From NCBI GenBank assembly GCA_040877875.1, contig JBBDNC010000207.1, positions 1 through 9,968 of the forward strand: a stretch of DNA of 9,968 nt. The letters are read 5' to 3'. Below, one piece after another: positions 1 through 5,215 of the stretch. Under the pieces are notes generated by a model. It was not told the DNA's origin, did not search any database, and saw only the letters and a program-made list of their open reading frames with translations. The number at the start of each line of letters is the position of its first letter. Position 1 is the stretch's first letter. Source of the DNA: JBBDNC01 sp040877875. GTDB lineage: Bacteria; Bacteroidota; Rhodothermia; Balneolales; Balneolaceae. The translations under genes and the position numbers were made by a program.

Positions 1-152
1 GCATGGCGCATATTTTCCCACAAGGCAAAGCCGTTGGGCCGGATGATCATGCACCCGCGAACCGGCGAATGATCGGCAAGTTTGGCTTCTTTTACAACGT
101 CAAGATACCATTGAGAATAATCCTTTTTTCTATTCGTAATTTTCTTAGCCAT
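1..152 (-). CDS. proS: Prolyl-tRNA synthetase, N-terminal fragment (runs off left edge)
   Basis: Only the first 50 codons are inside the window. The ATG lies at 150-152 on the minus strand and the translation begins MAKKITNRKKDYSQWYLDVV, followed by VRGCMIIRPNGFALWENM. The DYSQWY segment and the VRGCMxIxPxGxAxWE segment are characteristic of the archaeal/eukaryote-like class II ProRS found in Bacteroidota and relatives, the form without the bacterial editing insertion. The enzyme charges tRNA-Pro with proline in the cytoplasm. No Shine-Dalgarno sequence is visible before the ATG. The rest of the gene, including motifs 2 and 3, is off the edge, so intactness cannot be judged. Confidence 0.88.
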   Translation of the reverse strand, partial: MAKKITNRKKDYSQWYLDVVKEAKLADHSPVRGCMIIRPNGFALWENMRH

Positions 153-448
153 TCGGAAATTATTTAACCTGGTTTACTGAAATAAATTCAGCAATAAAAT
201 AGTCTTGCTGGGCATCAAGATAAAGATTGATTTTCAATAGATATGAATTGCCGGAAATTTTGGTTCAGTTTCAATGAAAGATGGGTTAAATTTTTTCCGG
301 CCGGAGGTTCATCATTCTCCTGAAAAGTGTTATCTTTAGCATTCTTTTCAGTAGATGTTCGCGTCGTAATGTAAATACGGACGAGGGTTCGACATGCTGC
401 TGCCGGGATGTTGTGTGAAATAAACAGAAAGATGTAATGAACAAAGAT
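153..448. other. Intergenic region between proS and tRNA-Met
   Basis: No convincing coding sequence is seen in this ~296-bp divergent spacer. It holds an inverted repeat, GCCGGAAA at 250-257 and TTTCCGGC at 294-301, with a 36-bp loop. Its role is unknown and it may be a chance or weak cruciform. The tRNA promoter proposed separately lies at the right end. Confidence 0.5.
411..438 (+). promoter_or_regulatory. Putative tRNA-Met promoter
   Basis: TTGTGT at 411-416 and TGTAAT at 433-438 are separated by 16 bp and end 10 bp before the first base of the tRNA. This is the expected geometry for a housekeeping promoter with a very short leader. The hexamers are only moderate matches, so this is an inference. 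Confidence 0.35.
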
Positions 449-522
449 GGCGTGGTAGCTCAGGTGGTAAGAGCGTCGGATTCATAACCCGGAGGCCGAG
501 GGTTCGACTCCCTCCCACGCTA
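449..522 (+). tRNA. tRNA-Met (CAT anticodon), elongator type
   Basis: A full 74-nt cloverleaf can be drawn. The acceptor stem is GGCGTGG/CCACGCT with a G1-U72 wobble, followed by T8 A9. The D stem is GCTC/GAGC, the anticodon loop is TTCATAA with CAT, the variable loop is AGGCC, and the T arm is GAGGG-TTCGACT-CCCTC. Discriminator A is at 522 and CCA is not encoded. The acceptor is paired at position 1 (no C1-A72 mismatch), which argues against the initiator. The last anticodon-stem pair is an A31 x C39 mismatch. A CAT anticodon could also belong to a lysidine-modified tRNA-Ile2, but the body looks like elongator Met, with the G1-U72 also seen in some other bacterial tRNA-Met genes. Confidence 0.9.
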
Positions 523-554
523 CGAAGTAAAACCCCTTAGGTGTAAATTTATAG

Positions 555-593
555 AAGGCTTTGCAAAATTACTGCGTGGGAATCGCTGTCGCT
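555..593. mobile_element. Possible insertion-sequence end remnant
   Basis: The sequence GGCTTTGCAAAATTACTGCG, followed by a GC-rich stretch, starts just after the tRNA flank and stops where the AbiEii similarity begins. It resembles the outer ends of several bacterial insertion sequences that begin GGCTTTGCA. A similar GGCTTTGCACAA start occurs at about 9919 in this window. No transposase is present here, so the call rests only on the look of the sequence and the sharp boundary with the broken gene. Confidence 0.25.
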
Positions 594-719
594 CGGAGCT
601 TGATATTCCAGCAAAGTGGGATAATCCATATCGACCGGTCCATCAACTATCTTGTCGCCAAAACCGATATCCAATTGAAGCCGATGCCGATCCCCGCCGA
701 CCGTGGCTGATATTTTGAC
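594..719 (-). pseudogene. Internal fragment of an AbiEii-type nucleotidyltransferase toxin
   Basis: In a minus-strand frame different from the annotated pRiA4-like reading frame, bases 719 to 594 translate to a segment containing LQLDIGFGDKIVDGP and DYPTLLEYQAP. This matches the conserved central region of AbiEii/AbiGii nucleotidyltransferases (PF08843), where a DIGFGD segment is followed by a YPTLLDFxAP segment. Family members then continue with RLRAYPRE-like residues, but here the similarity stops at the AP and the frame ends at a TAA at 549-551. No start codon, no N-terminal nucleotidyltransferase motif and no C-terminal part remain, so this is a relic. In its family the intact protein is the toxin of type IV abortive-infection systems. 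The homology assignment is from memory of the family pattern. Confidence 0.65.
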
Positions 720-999
720 TCATGCGGATCTTATCGTTTTTCTTCTCCAAAAGCTTGTCCACAGTATAACCGGTATAGTCGATTCCTGTAGAATCCCAAA
801 AGTCATCCATTGGCGGCGGTTCCAGAAAAACCCTCCCTTTTGAAAACTGGTGCAGATGAGAGTTGGTCCAGCCCATGGCCGTTTGTATCACTTTGTGAAG
901 GTCGCTCAGAAGCATGTCGGCGGGAATGATAAGCCTCCGCCAGATTTTTGGTTTTGAACCTGAAAGTTCGAGTTTGATTTGATAAGCGGTAGTTGGCAT
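643..999 (-). pseudogene. Truncated pRiA4b ORF-3-like protein with foreign C-terminus
   Basis: The 118-codon frame starts at ATG 997-999. Residues 6 to about 92 match the N-terminal half of the plasmid pRiA4b ORF-3 family (PF07929): YQIKLELSGSKPKIWRRLII, then MGWTNSHLHQF and a KLLEKKNDKIR segment. Family members continue with a YEYDFGDSW motif and reach roughly 170-200 residues. Here the frame instead passes into unrelated residues 94-118, because from about base 720 the DNA is an AbiEii gene fragment read out of frame. The gene is therefore broken by a rearrangement and lacks its C-terminal half. The family's biochemical function is unknown; members are common passengers of plasmids, islands and mobile elements. 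It sits next to tRNA-Met and near hipBST, consistent with an accessory patch. Confidence 0.75.
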
Positions 1000-1009
1000 T
1001 GTTTTTCAG

Positions 1010-1025
1010 TTTGATAGTGATCAAA
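1010..1025. repeat. Inverted repeat upstream of the pRiA4-like remnant
   Basis: TTTGAT at 1010-1015 and ATCAAA at 1020-1025 flank four central bases, giving a short dyad 10 bp upstream of the ATG at 999. Its position would suit an operator for the now-broken gene, but there is no further support. Confidence 0.3.
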
Positions 1026-1164
1026 TCAGAGTAAAATCTTTATTTGTATTTCTAACTTCTATATTTGCCCATAGAGAGTTTCTGATATACAGTAATAGCT
1101 AACATAATAACCGTAAATGGCATCACAAACCACAGTACTATTTAACGATTATACTCATAGCAGG

Positions 1165-1194
1165 GGGGCTAAGCGAGAACGACGTTTCAGCCCC
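1165..1194 (-). terminator. Hairpin just downstream of hipT
   Basis: GGGGCT at 1165-1170 pairs with AGCCCC at 1189-1194, and the arms extend imperfectly into AAGCG/CGTTT. It lies three bases past the hipT stop on the minus strand, the place for a transcript end. It lacks a U-tract, so it may be only an RNA-stabilising hairpin or a weak terminator. Confidence 0.35.
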
Positions 1195-1196
1195 GT

Positions 1197-2219
1197 TCAA
1201 ATCCTTCCGGCCATCGAATAATTTAATGCTTTGAGTTTATTCAGATAGGAATCCATGTAAGCTTTTTTCATCTCATCATTCAGAAAACTGCGTTCTGCTA
1301 ATGATTGAACATTTTCTTGGTGTAACCTGAATTTATTTAGAATCTTTACCATACGGGATTTAACTAATCCGACTTTCAGGCCAAATTCATAGAAGTCGTC
1401 GTATGCATAAAATGCATTGACTTCAAAGCTTTCTGTAGTATAGTCGTCTTTAAAAAGACCATCACTCAATGCCATTGCGGTATCATCTACGTGCAGGCTG
1501 GTATTGATCAAATCGTAAGCGGGGCTCAGCATGTAATCTCCCTGTTTGGTTTCAATCGCACCATAGTTTTTCAGGTGAGCATCCCCATTGCAGATCAGGT
1601 AATTAAACACGATCAGAGAAAAGAGCTTTTCCAGTTCCACCATGGCTGCGGGAATATATTGCTGAACCAGCCCAGCCATCTCTTCGTAGCTGTACTCATA
1701 TTTAAAATTCGGTCCGGCCGTTTCGGCTGTTTTCCCGGCAAGTGTAGCAAAATCCTCTTTGCCGACCTTTTTGCCATCCTGGGCTACATCAAATCGTTTT
1801 GTGATATAGGCCGGTTCTCCATTTTTAAAAAAGATCAGGGCATTTTCTGCGGTATGGATATCAAATACCTGCCGGGCAATCTGCATGGTGAGATGTTCAT
1901 TGGCAGGAACCTGGTCTACTTTCCGCAAATCTCTTGGAACAGGTTTCAGGATGTAGGTTCCCTGCTCTCCCTCTTCCGTTAGACGAAGGGTGTTCTTTTC
2001 CAGCAACAGGGACACTTTTTCCTGTACGCCGGAGATAGAAAGCCGCTTTCTATTCTGCTGAAACTTTTCGGCGTCCTCTTCACTCACATCCGGCGGTTTG
2101 TATGGAAGAATGTGACTGACTTTCTTCCCATTAAATACCCGTTTTAAACAAGTTGGGCTGTAGGTATCAAATCCTTCTGCCAAGGTACCCGGACAATATT
2201 TTATTTCTGGTAAACTCAA
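1197..2219 (-). CDS. hipT: HipT-like Ser/Thr kinase toxin (HipA C-terminal type)
   Basis: This 340-residue protein has the HipA kinase core but lacks the N-subdomain 1, which is encoded separately upstream. The SIS motif at residues 61-63 (LSISGVQ) occupies the Gly-rich-loop position where HipT of E. coli autophosphorylates. ILKP at 90-93 carries the probable ATP-binding Lys92. NGDAHLKN at 211-218 holds the catalytic Asp213 and Asn218, and AYDL at 234-237 holds the metal-binding Asp236. All catalytic residues appear intact. E. coli HipT is a similar size (about 335 residues) and phosphorylates tryptophanyl-tRNA synthetase to halt growth; whether this one shares the target is unknown. The start is a TTG at 2217-2219, five bases after the hipS stop; no in-frame ATG is seen nearby upstream, and the YCPGTL N-terminus fits this start. 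It is the last gene of hipBST and is presumably translationally coupled to hipS. Confidence 0.88.
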   Translation of the reverse strand: MSLPEIKYCPGTLAEGFDTYSPTCLKRVFNGKKVSHILPYKPPDVSEEDAEKFQQNRKRLSISGVQEKVSLLLEKNTLRLTEEGEQGTYILKPVPRDLRKVDQVPANEHLTMQIARQVFDIHTAENALIFFKNGEPAYITKRFDVAQDGKKVGKEDFATLAGKTAETAGPNFKYEYSYEEMAGLVQQYIPAAMVELEKLFSLIVFNYLICNGDAHLKNYGAIETKQGDYMLSPAYDLINTSLHVDDTAMALSDGLFKDDYTTESFEVNAFYAYDDFYEFGLKVGLVKSRMVKILNKFRLHQENVQSLAERSFLNDEMKKAYMDSYLNKLKALNYSMAGRI

Positions 2220-2224
2220 TCTTA

Positions 2225-2548
2225 TTAATTTTTTGGTTTTACTGTGATTGCACCGATCGTATCTGTTTGAGCCGTTGCCAAAAGCAGATCGAAGTAGTTG
2301 TTCTCATCAATTTTCAACTGCCTCGACTGAAGTTTACGGTTCACCCCTTCCGATAAAAGATTAAAGAAAAAGGGAAACAGATGATCAGACTTATAGGTTT
2401 TTTTAGTTTTTGGCATGGTTAAACTCACGGGTGGCTTTCCCGGATTGTTAAACCATTGATCATCATATTCAAATTCATACAAATTTCTATTATGCCGGGT
2501 AAGCACACCAACAAGCTCTCCGTTTCTATATACATTGGCTGACTTCAT
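2225..2548 (-). CDS. hipS: HipS-like antitoxin (stand-alone HipA N-subdomain 1)
   Basis: The 107-residue product corresponds to the N-terminal subdomain of full-length HipA (PF13657). It opens with NVYRNGELVGVL, then shows YEFEYDDQWF, VSLTMP and HLFPFFFNLLSEG at about 56-68, and ends with TDTIGAITVK. In HipBST systems this piece is the antitoxin that binds and blocks the HipT kinase, unlike classical HipBA, where HipB is the antitoxin. The start ATG (2546-2548) lies two bases after the hipB stop, and the stop is five bases before hipT, so the three genes form a tight operon. The usual PEGW-like motif of this domain reads SEGV here (residues 66-69), removing a tryptophan. A classical HipA split by a recent frameshift is unlikely, because the downstream gene has its own N-terminal segment and HipT-type SIS motif. 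Confidence 0.85.
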   Translation of the reverse strand: MKSANVYRNGELVGVLTRHNRNLYEFEYDDQWFNNPGKPPVSLTMPKTKKTYKSDHLFPFFFNLLSEGVNRKLQSRQLKIDENNYFDLLLATAQTDTIGAITVKPKN

Positions 2549-2550
2549 AA

Positions 2551-2763
2551 CTATAACTCAGGCTTCTTAATGGTCAGAGTTAATTCCATTCCCAGGATAT
2601 CTGCTATTTTATTTAACACTTTTACTGTTGGGTTGGCCTGCCCGGTCTCAATTTTATATAGAGTATTTACACTGATGTCTGCCATCTCCGCAAGATCAGG
2701 CTGCGTGATCCCGAGTGTATCCCTGCGTTCTTTTATTTGCTTACCAATCTCAGAAACCAACAT
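2551..2763 (-). CDS. hipB: HipB-like XRE-family repressor
   Basis: This 70-residue protein is almost entirely one helix-turn-helix domain (PF01381-like). IGKQIKERRDTLGITQPDLA supplies helices 1-2, and MADISVNTLYKIETGQANPT supplies the turn, recognition helix and the ETG-x-x-NPT signature. A short strand, MELTLTIKKPEL, follows and probably mediates dimerisation. In HipBST, HipB represses the operon and strengthens inhibition of HipT by HipS. The ATG at 2761-2763 sits inside the first palindromic operator, and no Shine-Dalgarno sequence precedes it. The inferred promoter would place transcription only a few bases upstream of the ATG. Confidence 0.9.
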   Translation of the reverse strand: MLVSEIGKQIKERRDTLGITQPDLAEMADISVNTLYKIETGQANPTVKVLNKIADILGMELTLTIKKPEL

Positions 2764-2772
2764 TATAATGTG
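2759..2772. promoter_or_regulatory. Operator O1 overlapping the hipB start codon
   Basis: AACATTATAATGTG contains the 12-bp perfect palindrome ACATTATAATGT at 2760-2771. The hipB ATG is part of it. It lies directly downstream of the proposed -10 hexamer, so bound repressor would cover the transcription start. The outermost base differs from O2 and O3 (A instead of C), probably because the coding sequence begins there. Confidence 0.8.
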
Positions 2773-2800
2773 ATTTTAGATATATAAGTTATCCTTTCAA
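2773..2800 (-). promoter_or_regulatory. hipBST promoter
   Basis: On the minus strand, TTGAAA (2795-2800) and TAAAAT (2773-2778) are separated by 16 bp. The start site would fall about 2766, inside operator O1 and only some three bases before the hipB ATG, making the message nearly leaderless. The hexamers match the general sigma-70 pattern well. The host's own promoter consensus is not known. Confidence 0.55.
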
Positions 2801-2818
2801 GGAAGAATATAACGAATT

Positions 2819-2834
2819 TCACATTATAATGTGA
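2819..2834. promoter_or_regulatory. Operator O2 of hipBST
   Basis: TCACATTATAATGTGA is a 16-bp perfect palindrome. It lies upstream of the -35 hexamer, its centre exactly 61 bp from that of O1. It shares the 13-mer ACATTATAATGTG with O1 and O3 and is very probably bound by a HipB dimer. Confidence 0.85.
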
Positions 2835-2874
2835 TATAGAATAATTTTTAAGGTCTCGGATCAAAGAAATAGCA

Positions 2875-2900
2875 TAAAACCACATTATAATGTGGTTTTA
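2875..2900. promoter_or_regulatory. Operator O3 of hipBST in a 26-bp perfect palindrome
   Basis: The core CACATTATAATGTG is at 2881-2894 and the symmetry continues through TAAAAC and GTTTTA on the two sides, making all 26 bases palindromic. Its centre is exactly 61 bp from that of O2. It starts eight bases past the glycosyltransferase stop. Read on the minus strand, the RNA would fold into an AAAACCAC/GTGGTTTT hairpin ending in UUUUA, so it could also serve as a weak terminator for that gene. Confidence 0.8.
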
Positions 2901-2908
2901 TCATCCCC

Positions 2909-4159
2909 TTATCCCCTGTTCTTGGCCTCAATCCATTTTGACATATATTTTGTACTGGCCATTGTGTGGTGCATCAACAGGGTTCCGATGAAGTTCTTCT
3001 GACGGTGTTTGTCCAGTTGTTCTTGGATATCCAGGATCCGGCGAATGAGTTCAGGGCCGAATCGATCCTTTCGAAAACGGCTGTTTATGATCTGGATTCC
3101 ATTCTTCTGACACCTGTACCATTTTTCCCGGTCGTTGTATAGTTCCAATGCCGCTGCAACGAATTCATCCGTCCGGTTGGCGATCCTCCCGCTCCATTCC
3201 AGCTTACCCGCTATGCCTTCCGCTCCGATATCCGTGGTGATATTGGGTGTCCCGCACTGCATTGCTTCGATCAGCTTACCTTTCAGCCCCGCCCCGAACC
3301 GAAGGGGGGCCAGGCAAACTCTTGCGTTTTTTACGACTTCTTTTGAATCAACGGCTCTGCCTTTAATATGAAATCCCTCGTCCGGGCAATGTAGATCATT
3401 CACTTTCTGGGAGGCGTATGCTCCGTAGATATGCATTTCGGCCTCCGGAAGTTTTGCCCGGATCAAAGGCCAAAGTTCCTTTTTCAAATATTGGATGGCA
3501 TGCCAGTTGGGTTCATGCAAAAAATTACCGATGGTGATAAAATGCTTTCGGGCTTCAAAGCCCGGCCAGTCTCGAACGGTCTCTCCTTCAATTTTATCCA
3601 ACAAATAGGGCACATACATCAACAGATTTGCCGGTACCCCAAACAACTGCCGTAGGATACTCATTTCATATTCCGAGATAATAAGAGAATGATCACAGCG
3701 ATAGATTGCTGCCAATTCCCTCTTGGCAAGATCATCGACCAGCAAATCCTCCTCATAGAAGGGAAGGCCGCTTTTAAAAGCTTTTCCCCGGGCCTTGCGC
3801 AGGCAGTGAAGGTCTTCCGTGTCAAGGATTCTAACGGCTTCAGGGCATTGTTCTGCGACTCTCCAACCAAATTGTTCTTCGGTCATGAAACGGTCGAATA
3901 ATACAATCGTGGGCTGTATTGACCGAATCCAGCAATCAAACTGATCGCTATTGATTTCAATCCCGGCAGTCTCAATATCTATTTTGGCAAGATCCGCCCG
4001 GTGGCTGCTTTCCGATGCTGTGGTTGCAAAGGTAATCTTCCATCCTTTGGAACGGAACAGGTTCATGAGCTGCATCATCCGTCGGCCTGCTGCAGAAGAA
4101 TCCGGCTCCGGCCAAACGGTTCCGATGATTAATACATGTTGTGATGTTCCGTCATTCAT
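2909..4159 (-). CDS. Glycosyltransferase, GT4-like (GT-B fold)
   Basis: This 416-residue soluble protein has a GT-B layout. The N-terminal Rossmann half starts HVLIIGTVWPEPDSSAAGRR (residues 8-27), where GT4 enzymes have the glycine-rich acceptor-side loop. The C-terminal donor-binding half contains GNFLHEPNWHAI at 211-222, HIYGAY at 243-248, and APLRFGAGLKGKLIEAM at 284-300, followed by GTPNITTDIGAEGI. That last block is the nucleotide-sugar-binding signature of the Glyco_trans_1_4 family, with Glu298 as the conserved phosphate/ribose-contacting residue. No signal peptide or membrane helix is seen. Residues 386-416 form a basic amphipathic tail (HHTMASTKYMSKWIEAKNR) that may touch the membrane. 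Donor and acceptor are unknown, and no polysaccharide cluster surrounds it. The ATG start at 4157-4159 lacks a clear Shine-Dalgarno sequence. Confidence 0.85.
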   Translation of the reverse strand: MNDGTSQHVLIIGTVWPEPDSSAAGRRMMQLMNLFRSKGWKITFATTASESSHRADLAKIDIETAGIEINSDQFDCWIRSIQPTIVLFDRFMTEEQFGWRVAEQCPEAVRILDTEDLHCLRKARGKAFKSGLPFYEEDLLVDDLAKRELAAIYRCDHSLIISEYEMSILRQLFGVPANLLMYVPYLLDKIEGETVRDWPGFEARKHFITIGNFLHEPNWHAIQYLKKELWPLIRAKLPEAEMHIYGAYASQKVNDLHCPDEGFHIKGRAVDSKEVVKNARVCLAPLRFGAGLKGKLIEAMQCGTPNITTDIGAEGIAGKLEWSGRIANRTDEFVAAALELYNDREKWYRCQKNGIQIINSRFRKDRFGPELIRRILDIQEQLDKHRQKNFIGTLLMHHTMASTKYMSKWIEAKNRG

Positions 4160-4226
4160 ACCGATTGTTCTTTCAGGCCGAAATTCAGCAAGCAGGGAAT
4201 TGAGCGTGAGAGCGAAAAAATAAGAG

Positions 4227-4254
4227 ATTTAATTTCTTAAGACAGGCAAGTCAA
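4227..4254 (-). promoter_or_regulatory. Putative glycosyltransferase promoter
   Basis: On the minus strand, TTGACT (4249-4254) and TTAAAT (4227-4232) are 16 bp apart, giving a start near 4220 and a leader of about 60 nt. A perfect 8-bp inverted repeat lies 17 bp upstream of the -35 and could be an operator. Confidence 0.4.
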
Positions 4255-4271
4255 TTAAAAACCAAAGAAAA

Positions 4272-4290
4272 CTAATTTTGCTAAAATTAG
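4272..4290. repeat. Inverted repeat CTAATTTT-gct-AAAATTAG
   Basis: Perfect 8-bp arms flank a three-base centre. On the minus strand the dyad is followed by TTTTCTTT, so it could be a second weak terminator behind the regulator gene, or a binding site upstream of the glycosyltransferase promoter. Confidence 0.35.
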
Positions 4291-4327
4291 CCGGTTCTGA
4301 GAGTGAGATGGCATTTTTAACAGTAGC

Positions 4328-4370
4328 CAAAAATAAAATTAGCAGCCATTCAATCAAGAATGACTGCTAA
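4328..4370 (-). terminator. Rho-independent terminator of the response-regulator gene
   Basis: TTAGCAG at 4339-4345 pairs with CTGCTAA at 4364-4370, and CATTC at 4347-4351 pairs with GAATG at 4358-4362, around a six-base loop with one internal mismatch. On the minus strand the hairpin is followed directly by a U-rich run (TTTTATTTTT). It lies about 120 bp after the regulator stop codon. Confidence 0.7.
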
Positions 4371-4492
4371 ATATCATCTACAGACGGCTATTACCCCATT
4401 TGCAAATAAAACATAGTTTTATCAAGCATTCATGGCAATAGTAGAAAATACGTAATTTATATAGGTATAATCACCTATTAAAGGTCAGGTGC

Positions 4493-5140
4493 CTACATGC
4501 CCTTTTCCAGAGCATATCGAACGAGGCCGGCTGTATTTTTTATCTTCAGTTTTTGAAGAAGATTCGCACGGTGTGTCTCAACTGTGCGGGGACTGATATA
4601 AAGTTTTTTTGCAATTTCCCGGCTTGTATATCCATCCGCGATTAATTGTAGAACTTCCCGTTCACGAGGGGTAACGGGTTCAGCGGATTGGACACCGGAT
4701 GATTTTTGCCGTGCCAGATGGGCGTATTTTTCAGTCATCAGTTTAGCAATGGAAGGGCTGAATACTTTTTCACCTTTTACCACATTTTGAACAGCCTCCC
4801 GCAGCTTTTTTTGGGGAATGGTTTTGAGAAGATATCCTGAAACTCCTGCATTCAATGACTGATTCAGGTGTGTAGTATCCGTGGCACTGGAGAGTACGAT
4901 GACTTTGGCATCTTTTTGATTTTGAGTAACCTGCTCTATGATTTTGCGGAGATTCATATCGGTCAGGCCGGAGGATATCATCAACAGATCGGCCGAATGC
5001 TTTTCAAAAAGTTCACATGCCTCGGTAGCTGTTGAAGCCACAGCAACCACTTCAACAGACTTCAGCTTCTCAAGAATAGATTGAATACCTGACAAATCTA
5101 TATCCGTCTCATCAGCTATCACCACCCGGGATTTTGCCAT
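4493..5140 (-). CDS. LuxR/NarL-type response regulator with degenerate receiver domain
   Basis: The protein is 215 residues from the ATG at 5138-5140; a TTG at 5149 would add three residues. Residues 1-120 form a receiver domain and about 156-215 a LuxR-type helix-turn-helix (TPREREVLQLIADGYTSREI, then SPRTVETHRANLLQKLKIKN). The acidic pair Asp10-Glu11 (IADE), Ser84 (VLSSA) and Lys106 (GYLLKT) are retained. However, the position of the phosphorylated aspartate is serine: LLMISSGLTD is found where family members have LLxDxxMPxM, so Ser56 replaces Asp and Thr replaces Pro. Classical phosphotransfer from a histidine kinase is therefore unlikely; activity may depend on dimerisation, ligand or abundance. 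No kinase gene is adjacent. The DNA-binding half looks intact. Confidence 0.88.
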   Translation of the reverse strand: MAKSRVVIADETDIDLSGIQSILEKLKSVEVVAVASTATEACELFEKHSADLLMISSGLTDMNLRKIIEQVTQNQKDAKVIVLSSATDTTHLNQSLNAGVSGYLLKTIPQKKLREAVQNVVKGEKVFSPSIAKLMTEKYAHLARQKSSGVQSAEPVTPREREVLQLIADGYTSREIAKKLYISPRTVETHRANLLQKLKIKNTAGLVRYALEKGM

Positions 5141-5169
5141 ATCTGCCAACTTGTTGAATGGATATTCGC

Positions 5170-5197
5170 AATATAATAGTTTAACGCTTAATGTAAA
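5170..5197 (-). promoter_or_regulatory. Putative promoter of the response-regulator gene
   Basis: On the minus strand, TTTACA (5192-5197) and TATATT (5170-5175) are 16 bp apart. The start would be near 5163, leaving about 22 nt before the ATG at 5140. This short leader is one reason to consider the ATG rather than a longer frame. Confidence 0.5.
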
Positions 5198-5203
5198 TGA
5201 TCT

Positions 5204-5215
5204 CCGGGGCCCCGG
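5204..5215. promoter_or_regulatory. 12-bp GC palindrome upstream of the regulator promoter
   Basis: CCGGGGCCCCGG is a perfect palindrome in an otherwise AT-rich spacer, starting seven bases upstream of the -35 hexamer. Its position suits an activator or repressor site, possibly autoregulatory. There is no direct evidence of binding. Confidence 0.35.

Larger units (their letters stand above)
4160..4492. other. Intergenic region between glycosyltransferase and response regulator
   Basis: This 333-bp AT-rich spacer has no credible gene. It contains the regulator's terminator (4328-4370), an 8-bp inverted repeat CTAATTTT/AAAATTAG at 4272-4290, and the glycosyltransferase promoter (4227-4254). 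The remaining stretch from about 4371 to 4492 shows nothing recognisable. Confidence 0.6.

Noticed and set aside
449..522. Initiator tRNA-fMet
   Set aside because: Position 1 is paired (G1-U72) and the anticodon stem lacks the third G-C pair of initiators (A31 x C39), so elongator Met is the better call.
803..1024. 73-residue minus-strand frame overlapping the pRiA4-like remnant
   Set aside because: It is a shifted-frame shadow; the family match lies in the other frame and this one has no recognisable motif.
1197..2548. Classical two-gene hipBA with hipA broken by a frameshift or sequencing error
   Set aside because: The kinase has its own N-terminal segment before the SIS motif, the pieces are separated by a proper stop and spacer, and sizes match the known HipS and HipT proteins.
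2759..2900. CRISPR-like array, because of three regularly spaced repeats
   Set aside because: The repeats are 13-16 bp perfect palindromes, the spacing includes promoter elements and a start codon, and no cas gene is nearby; operators explain them better.
3661..3870. 69-residue minus-strand frame within the glycosyltransferase gene
   Set aside because: It lies wholly inside a well-supported coding sequence in another frame and has no motif of its own.
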